The position numbers and the translations under genes are program-made. The notes under the pieces were generated by a model. That model had not been told where the DNA came from. It saw only the letters and a program-made list of their open reading frames with translations, and did no database searches. From the NCBI GenBank assembly GCA_963970005.1, contig CAXAMN010028939.1, positions 163,460 to 227,459 on the forward strand: a stretch of 64,000 nt of DNA, read 5' to 3'. Numbering within the stretch: position 1 is the stretch's first letter; each line of letters starts with the position of its first letter. This DNA is from Durusdinium trenchii. Lineage: Eukaryota > Sar > Dinophyceae > Suessiales > Symbiodiniaceae. Positions 56,440-64,000 of this stretch are shown piece after piece.

Positions 56440-56990
56440 GAAGTAAAGTACACTCAGGTAAAAGCGCCCAAGTGAATTCACATCCTCAAGTAAAAGCACA
56501 TCAACTTCCCAAGTAAAATGACATCCTCAAGTAAAAGCTTCTCAAGTGAATTCACACCCTCAAGTAAACACTTCTCAAGTGAAATGACAGCCCCAAATGG
56601 CTCACAGTGCGCAGAACATTTTACAAACCTAGACAACAGCATGCGCAGCTGCTTCCAAAGCAGCCATGGTGACAGCAACTCACAGAGCCAAAGATTTCTC
56701 ACATCACATGCACCCTCACACTGGCAAAAACATCAGAGAACATGTCCCAAGAACAAGTTTCATCTTTCAAGCAACGTAACATCAAGTAAATGGTCTCCCA
56801 TCAGAAAGATAAAGACCCTCAAGTGAACGCTCTTCTTCCTAAAGTGAAGAAATGTCAATATCCTCAAGTAAATTCCTCCCTCAAGCAGACACCCTCAAGT
56901 AAACAGGCTTTGTTTCAAGTCAAGAAGGGTACACATGCTCCACAACAAAAATTCCATAGCGCAAATACCCTCAAGTACACGTTGTCCTGT
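56440..56990 (+). repeat. Right subterminal motif array (CCTCAAGTAAA)
   Basis: At least ten CCTCAAGTAAA / TCTCAAGTGAA units occur at irregular 15-60 base spacing (for example 56482, 56526, 56560, 56780, 56868 and 56888). ACACTCAGGTAAA at 56450 repeats the motif seen at 43056. The orientation is opposite to most units of the left array at 43066-43240. Confidence 0.8.
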
Positions 56991-57189
56991 AGAACACCTG
57001 CCTCTTTGGACAAAGCCAGCTGACATAAATTGAAACATTTTCTGCTTCAAAATCACGCTCTCAAAAATTTATACATAACCTAAAAAATTGGATTTAACCT
57101 GAATTGGATTTACATTTACATTTACGCAATTTGTTACGTAACTTTTCCTTAGTAGAACCCAAATTTGCTTGAATTTGGTTAGTAAAATT

Positions 57190-57815
57190 ACGAATTTCGA
57201 CGAAATCGGGCAAGACTGTTGTGGCAAATGCACGAAAGGACCGTAGGCAGGTGATGCAGAAAGCTCGTGTTTGGCCAGCTCTATTGATCGGCGCCATGGG
57301 TACGAGAGCCTTTCCAGAATTGGACCGGAGACTGTTGGGTGCAAGGTGGCCGCGGGTCGCAGCTTGACAGCTCAGCGGTATGTCGCTGCGAGCGGCTCCT
57401 TCCTTTATGACCCAGGCCACTGCACTGTTGGGCAAGTGGTGGTGACGGTCACATGCCTTCCCCACTCCAATTGGACCGAAGTCCAATCATTCTACCCGTG
57501 AGGATCGGATTTGTCCTTTGCACATCAACTGCCTGTTCATGATCCTTGCGTCCAGTTGTTGTCTTCTACTCAGCCAGCAACTCAGCTGGTGTGGTGGGGG
57601 TGTATTGGAAACGAGAGCGATCGTCTGCCCAACCGTGCCCAGCATTACCCGGCTCCTTGGACTGCGTACATACCGGCTCTATGGCCGGATGGAAACGAGG
57701 CTTTCCAACGTAAGACTTATGGCGATACGGCTGATAACCTCTGTTTACAATGAGCCGCCAACTGGCTGCATAACGGTTGCCACTAAGCGCGCACCTGCTT
57801 CTTGAGCCAAAGTAA
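57190..57815 (+). other. Coding-like stretch, unassigned
   Basis: Plus-strand frames give KTVVANARKDRRQVMQKARV then WPALLIGAMGTRAFPELDRR, stopping near 57368. Another frame follows with TQPATQLVWWGCIGNESDRL up to 57753. Compositionally these look like protein, but I cannot name a family, and stops break them up. They may start the degenerate element that occupies 59-64 kb. Confidence 0.3.
57801..57811 (-). other. Spliced-leader-like 11-mer (possible relic)
   Basis: The minus strand reads TTTGGCTCAAG, identical to the 3' end of the dinoflagellate spliced leader (which ends TTTTGGCTCAAG). The preceding bases do not match well. Relic leader sequence marks genes re-inserted from mRNA, but an 11-base match is expected by chance a few times in a hundred such windows. 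Confidence 0.25.
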
Positions 57816-59105
57816 CGAATGTTGGGTGAAAGGACTATAGCGCGCAACATACTATCGCGATAACACAATCTCAATTGTGGAAAGCGTGACGAAACACTGC
57901 CAAACTTGCAAAACTAAGCCCCCTAAGACTAGGAGAATCAAGCGTGAGAAGCATGGGTCACAGGACACTAATCATAAGAGACGGCTGAGAGACAACATAT
58001 GTCATTATGGGGCCCAACTAAAATGTTCTGGGGTAAGCTGAGAAACAAAGATGACATACCGCAGCAATTACAACGAGATGGATTCACTTGACATTAAAGG
58101 ACTTTCCCACGAGGCTGTCTGAGATCATGAGTCTGCGATCACGCACGGCGCAAACGCAATCAGCAAAAACCGCGGGGGGCAATTGCGTGGCGACAAGTCA
58201 CATCTGGCGATCACTGGCGCTTGATGAAGAGTAACGGAGCCTGGGTTAAACAAACTGTTGCAGTTGAGCCGTCCGCGCCTCTCAGCCCGCTGCTCAGCTT
58301 GTCCCAAATAAATCGCGAAGTTGGGCGACAAAGCCTGCCCCCACCTCAGAAATGGACATTTGTTGCAACATATCACGCAGAGCTTTATCCTAGGGCCACG
58401 GCTCATCAGTCGGCTCCATCGGGTCGTCAGGAGAAAGGGGCCCGCGCCAAGAGCCACCACCTCGAATTGCTTGATTGCGATATTGCTCAGCAATTCCTGG
58501 TGTGATGTGGCTATTTCCCTTCCTTCCCTTCCTGGTCTCCCTTAAATTCTTTTGGCTTCTATTGTTCAACTCCTGCGTGTGTAGGTTCTTAAATCATTCA
58601 CCTGGCGCGCCATGGGCCATAAAATTGGTGACAAGGTGCGTAAAAAACCTGACCGGCCGCAACCTGCGCTGTCTCGCACTTGCGCCCCTTCACCATCTCC
58701 ACACCGCCTTAGCAAACTTTCCTGTAGCATGTAAACCCGCAACTCCAGCTGCTTGGAACGCTAAGCCGCTAAACGCAATCTTTGAAGAACAGACTGAAAG
58801 AGACCAAACCGTCCACGTCCTTCCCACACCGCTTTGCCCACACACTCGGGAAAATGCACACTGATTGACCTAGTAATGAAACCTAAGAGCCCAGGGTGAT
58901 AAAGAACCTGAAAAATAGGACAATTGATGAGTCAAACCTTCTTGTCAAAACCTAACTTAAGTGCACAAGCGCACGTACACGCTAAGGGCCGGACGCGCGG
59001 GTAAAAGAAATAAAGGAATGACATGACCGGACATGAAGGTGGAAAAGACACGAGAGGAAAGAGAAAAAGAATGTGTGTGTGTGTCTGTGCATGAAAATTT
59101 TCGGG

Positions 59106-60187
59106 TCACAGGGAATCCTTCGATTGTGTAATTTGTTCCTGCGACTTGCTTTTAGCAGGGGGGCAACCTTGTGAGCATAGCTGGTTGCCCAACAAAAAGG
59201 GCTACGCCACGACTGATATGGAGTCTGATCAACTCCACGTACCTGCTTCTTTTTGAACTGTTGACCAGGCTGTGACTCCACTCTCCAGTAAAGGGCTAAT
59301 GAGTTCTGCAGACATGGGCGGTCGTCGTCAGCCTGTCCGCGGTTTCCGACCTTCAAATTCGTGGGCTTTGGAGGCTTCATTTTATAGGCCCCATGTTTCC
59401 TGACCTCCTAGGCTTTCATACCTCGCTTCATCCCAGCCCAGGGTGAACTCGGGGAGTGTCCCCTGTGGCCCCGTTGATCAGGGGTTTGTCTAGGTTTCCA
59501 TTGCTCGGAAACAGAGTAGCTCGCAGCGAGAGTAGGCTTACGTCAAAATTATTTGCCAAGACTTGATGAATTATTGCATTTGAGTAGTGGGCAGCTCTCG
59601 AGCAGGCCAAAAAACGTGTCCACAGCGGACAGAGCAGGCAGCCCTTGAGCACGCCACGAGGTGGCCGCAGCGGCCGAAGCTCTTTCAAAGCCCACTGGGG
59701 CCTGTCTCAACCTTAAGTGCACACAGGGCGTGCTCAACGGGGCCAGGTCTACCTAGGTTTTCTCTAATGAGGTCTGGCTTCGCTGGTTTCGCCTCCATTT
59801 GGTTTCCCCATCCATCTCTCCCCTCCACACACATCTTCTTTCCTTTTTCTTTTCATGTCCTTCTGCCTTCATGTTCCGTCATCTCATTCCGTTCTTTCTT
59901 TTGCAACACCCCGGCCCTTGGCATGTACGCGCGCAACTTACCTTCAACCCAGGTTTTAGGTCGCCCGGGGGCTTTGACAATGAGCTCTGGTTCACTGGTT
60001 GTCCCTGTGCATTTGGTTTCCCTTTCATCGCAACCACACACAGGTCTCGTCATTCTTTTGTCTCCTTTGCGCGCACTCATGCACGTTTGCTAGCTGCTTG
60101 CCCCTTAGTTTTTGAACATGAAGCCCTTGGAGTCACAGGGAACCCTTCGATTGTGTAATTTGTTCCTGCGATTTGCTTTTAGCACTT
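59106..60187 (+). repeat. Short direct repeat pair (59106-59160 and 60133-60187)
   Basis: Two ~54 base copies share GTCACAGGGAA, CCTTCGATTGTGTAATTTG and TTCCTGCGA.TTGCTTTTAG with two or three differences, about 1.03 kb apart. The span between them includes a minus-strand frame (59380-58982 overlaps the first copy) and pyrimidine-rich sequence at 59800-59900. Confidence 0.8.
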
Positions 60188-60199
60188 TTAGCAGCACAG

Positions 60200-62620
60200 T
60201 GGAACAACCACATCAAGCTTTTCCTTCAACATTTGAGTCATGTTGATCGAATCATGGATCGGGGCCCCGCCTTCACGCTTGCCAAATTGATCAAACACAA
60301 GACGCTGATCCTTATGTTGAAGTTGGACTACCCTCTCAACGATGCTTCCGCGTCCCTCGGCTTCTCCGCTGTGCACACCTTAAGTTCACAATTGTCCGGC
60401 TGTCTACGCAGGGCATCTTGTCGGACGGATTCATTCGCCTGCAGCTCCTGGCGGGGTTCCAATCAGGACAACTAATCGGACAACTACCTCCCCAACTTGG
60501 GCTTCTACTGCCGTTGCTGCTAGCCGGGTCATGGCCACTACAACGACGGACGCATCGATGAAACGATTTCCGATTCTTTGTCCGCGGAATATCAGTGTGT
60601 CCTGCAGACCGCCTCTGAACACGGCGGTCGTGAGTCTGGCCGCCAATACTTTGTGGCAGGAGAATGCTTTTCTCGCAGCTTGACACATTATGTGGCGAAA
60701 TCTGGAGGGGTACCTTTGCGAGGAATCGGGCCGATGGTCGATTTAAGTGTCCTCTGCAGTGAGCAAAATTCAATACGCAGGGCTTTTCATCAACATTCGT
60801 GAACTCCGGACCTATGGTCTGGAAGCCCGCGATCTGTATGCACCCGCATGATGGAACCCCGCCCCTGTCCTCACTGTACATTACCTTGGAGCAGCGCCCC
60901 TTTCTCCTATGGAGATCCACGTTTCTGCTCCCCTGGACCTATCTTCCCAGAGCAAAAAGCCGACCGCTCGCTTTGATCAACTTAGTTTGGTTTCATTTTA
61001 CCTTGTCTGACTTCCTTCAATCCGTTTTCACTCTTACGTTGGATTCTCACTAACACTATATTGATTTTTCCTTTTATCCCAGTGGGTCAAACCTGTTCAA
61101 TTTGCCTCGTGGTCACTCACCCATCCCTCCGCTCCTATTTTCGATGGAAGCCTCTTTTTGGAACAAACTCCTCTGGGCATCATTGCCCTCTTGATTTCAC
61201 GCAGGGCATTATTGGATTCGATCGTTCACTCTTTGGAGGTTCTTCATGAGATGCCTTGTACGACGGACACCCCTGACTTCCTCCCTGACGATCTACAGCA
61301 GATCCTACGGGATCTCCACACCTCGACGGCTCGCATGTTTGACGAGGTTCAACGGACCAACCGCCTCCTGGATCGCTTGGCGCTATATCCTCCTCATGCT
61401 CTACCACGTACCTCTTTGCCTCGCTACCTCTTTGCCTCGCTATAGCCGGAACCCTTTGGACCTGGGCCTTCCTCACAGCCTGACTCTGAGCGCCTTAGCT
61501 CACCCGTCTCACTGGAGGTTTCTTCCGTTTGCTCGCTCGAAATGGAGAAAAAGAGTCCTTTCTTCCTGGTCACTTTTCAACGATACCACTTCCTTCCACG
61601 TTTCATGTCTGGATTCCATGCCCTCTCCTCTTTTTTCCCACACTAGACCTTGACTTGCCCCTATCCAGGTTCCCATCTTGAGATATTCCTTTCTGTTAGT
61701 TGTTTCTGTCCATTAGCCGTTTTTGGTACCCGCGCTGCACCCTCCCACCCTGCTTTGTGCCGATATCATGGAGTTTCCTCCTCCTGGTTTGCTGGCGGCC
61801 TCTACTGTCCCGCCTACGCGACAAGCCGTTTTCAATCCGTACGAGATCCCCCTCAGTCCTACATCGGGGCTCATTCGACCTCAACCTCAACGTCAGCCTG
61901 AGTTACTTTGGCTACATTGGATGGTCTCTTTGTCCGCTTGGATCGTTGAATCACTCAGCCTACCCTCACCCCATCCCCTAAGAAGTACCGCCCGATCAGT
62001 ACTTCGAGAACATCCGCCCGGAACATCTACATCCAAATGCGCCGCGCAATCCACGAGTTCAGCATCCTGCAGCGTAGATTGCACGGGGCGTCTCCCTCTT
62101 ACAGTTTGTCGGCCCTACACCTGGCGATCCCACTTCTCATGCCTTTTTCCGGGTCAACCCCACGGAACCTAGAGCTTGGAGTCACTGAAGATGCTGCACT
62201 ACTATCTCGACGACAACCCCGCACGCTCCCGCTCCCGCCCGTTTCGGGCTCTTCCACCTCTGACTCTATATACACCTTGCACTACATCTTCACGTGGGTC
62301 TATGAACTCTTCCTCATTGTCACAAACCTTGGACAATACACATCGCCACCCTCTTGACGGACGAGGTCTACTACGTGGACAGCTTTGGCGGGCAACTCGT
62401 CGCACTCCTCCGGTCCTCCTCGGCAAACTTGAGGCATTTTGTAGCGTGGGCTTTTACTGGGTTTTTACTCGACCTCGGCCTTTTGACAAAACTATGCGCC
62501 TCACAGACCTGTGCGCTCTGTTTGATTTTCATCGGCTTGCGCTTACCCACTATCAATTTTTCCGTATGATCTAACCTTTCTCTGCTCCCCCCACACCAAT
62601 TTCTTCCTCCGTATGACTTT
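60200..62620 (+). pseudogene. Degenerate coding sequence of an unidentified element
   Basis: Protein-like pieces appear on the plus strand in changing frames: SLAANTLWQENAFLAA near 60640, FINIRELRTYGLEARDLYAP near 60790, DTPDFLPDDLQQILRDLHTS then ARMFDEVQRTNRLLDRLALY at 61270-61390, and PPTRQAVFNPYEIPLSPTSG near 61830. Frames change every 100-300 bases and stops intervene, so this is decayed. No reverse transcriptase YxDD, integrase or protease motif was found. Confidence 0.4.
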
Positions 62621-62699
62621 GTACGTTCACTGCAGCCATTACCCAGTCTGAACCATCATTTCCTCACCGTCGCGTTCTCGGCCTCCCCCGAACATCATC

Positions 62700-63748
62700 A
62701 TGCCTCGCGGCCGACCTTCGAGCAGCTCTGCGGACCAACATCGACGAAGAGGAAATCGTGATCGTCGCACCTCCCGCAGATCTCGGACCCCTCGACGGAA
62801 ATCCTCCGGCCTCCCGGTCGAGAATGCATCTCTGCCCCTAAACACTGGCAGGCGACGACATCTACCTGGATCGGAAACAGGAGTACAAGTTGACCTTTGC
62901 CCGCCGTGTCGTCGCCACCGCTTGGAGTCGTGATCTTCAAATTGATCATCAAGTCATTGAGGATGTCCGCTTGATTGATGCGCCGGAAGCAGGAGAACTG
63001 GACACTTCGGCTGGCGGCGAATGGCCGCTTGGTCCAATTTCAAGGTTTCCGCAATCGACAGGAAGCCTATCTTTGGTCTTCTTTGTTTCGCAAGATCTTC
63101 AAGAGCATGGATGTTGACATTGCCCGCGTCATTGGACACCTCCATCCTCCCGCGCTCAAGGACGACTGGGATGAGAAGCGCAATGGCTCGACTGGTCGAC
63201 AAGGCGAGCTCCTCCGCCATCAAATGCCCAAACACACCACTTCAGGACCAAGTGGAGCAGCTGCTTAAAGAGAATGAGAAACTTAAAGCAGCCTCCGGTC
63301 ACCGGTCACTCCTGTACACAGCCCCACTGAGAACGAAGCTCTTGAGGATCCAGACAAGGTGCGTTTGGACAAGTCCCAGACCAAGATCACCCTCCAGCCC
63401 CGCGCTCGGGACGCACTCTGGATAGCCACTTCCGTGCTTCACCTTCAGACGCTGACCCTCTGCAGACCCCATGCGCACCTTCATCATCGGTGATCGCCGA
63501 CCAGTTTTGGAAGACTCTTCACCTGGCAAGTCAACCATGGCTGAAGTCAATATAATAGGATCAAAAACAATGTCAAGGACAGATCTCGAATTGCCAAGCT
63601 TGAGGAGATTGCCGGCGAGATCGACGCGATCCTCATCGATCCTCACTACCTTGAAGACAAACAAGTTGGACACCCCCAACTTGCCACCAAGGCTCATATG
63701 AACGTGCTTGTTCGTATGCTCGCCACAGCGAATGCTTTGGCCTCCTGA
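62700..63748 (+). pseudogene. Degenerate gag-like or coiled-coil protein, frameshifted
   Basis: Successive plus-strand pieces read RLVQFQGFRNRQEAYLWSSL (near 63030), QVEQLLKENEKLKAASGHR (63240-63300), SPTENEALEDPDKVRLDKSQ (63320-63380), ADPLQTPCAPSSSVIADQFW (63450-63510) and KLEEIAGEIDAILIDPHYLE, ending HMNVLVRMLATANALAS with TGA at 63746-63748. The last piece is open from about 63545. At least four frame changes are needed. A central heptad-like EQLLKENEKLK suggests a short coiled coil. Sequence beyond 63748 shows nothing clear. Confidence 0.45.
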
Positions 63749-64000
63749 TGGTTCCTACACCACTACCCGGCGGAATTTTGTGACCACGACGAATTTCTCA
63801 AAGCTCCTACCCAGTATTGGTACCACACCTTCGGTGACTTTGTTGCGTATCTTTTTGTATTTCTTCAGCTACCTTGAAGGGTTTTGAGATCTTACCTACT
63901 TGGAGCGCCGCCCCTTGGTCTTTTTGAAAGGTCAACTTTGCCGGTTCTCGCCGAATCAATCTTCTCCCTCTTTTGCGTCGACTTCGACCCAATCAACCAC

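Overview
The window looks like nuclear DNA of a dinoflagellate, most likely a Symbiodinium-type (Suessiales) genome. Gene density is very low. There are many decayed mobile-element pieces and abundant micro- and minisatellites. The clearest gene is split by introns that, judged by reading-frame phase, repeatedly use GC rather than GT at the 5' splice site, a known dinoflagellate trait. Several proteins match families I remember as heavily multiplied in Symbiodinium genomes. The organism call is inference; no rRNA or full-length SL RNA marker was seen. Coordinates of spliced exons are my own phase reconstructions.

Layout. 0-8.7 kb: a ~0.77 kb direct repeat in two copies around a Pro/Ser/Thr-rich ORF, then gene-poor sequence. 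8.8-10.7 kb (+): exons of a C5-cytosine-methyltransferase-like gene. 11.1-17.1 kb (+): a long helical protein of unknown function in at least seven exons; it could be the same transcription unit as the methyltransferase exons. 19.9-22.2 kb (-): a nucleotidyltransferase of the non-canonical poly(A)/U polymerase type with an N-terminal winged-helix-like segment. 22.2-26.2 kb: no gene recognised. 26.2-30.0 kb (-): a broken retroelement with gag-like and tyrosine-recombinase parts and no reverse transcriptase between them; the recombinase is interrupted by a 331 bp inversion. 30-42.8 kb: mostly unassigned, with a Ty1/copia RNase H remnant (38.8-39.15 kb) and two clusters of dispersed short motifs.

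42.8-57.1 kb: a structured block that I read as one large DNA-transposon-like unit. Arrays of a CCTCAWGTAAA-like motif lie near both ends, mostly inverted relative to each other. A ~1.1 kb tandem-repeat-rich direct repeat flanks the middle. Two decayed minus-strand genes lie between: one ends in an ERKHK block typical of a dinoflagellate-expanded transposase-like family, the other belongs to a second dinoflagellate-expanded family. 57.2-64 kb (+): degenerate coding pieces of a further, unidentified element with frameshifts.

Only the methyltransferase-like exons, the 11-17 kb gene and the nucleotidyltransferase look like host-type genes; the nucleotidyltransferase is the only one whose biochemical role can be named with confidence. 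The most interesting material is the 14 kb two-gene unit and the internally inverted recombinase.
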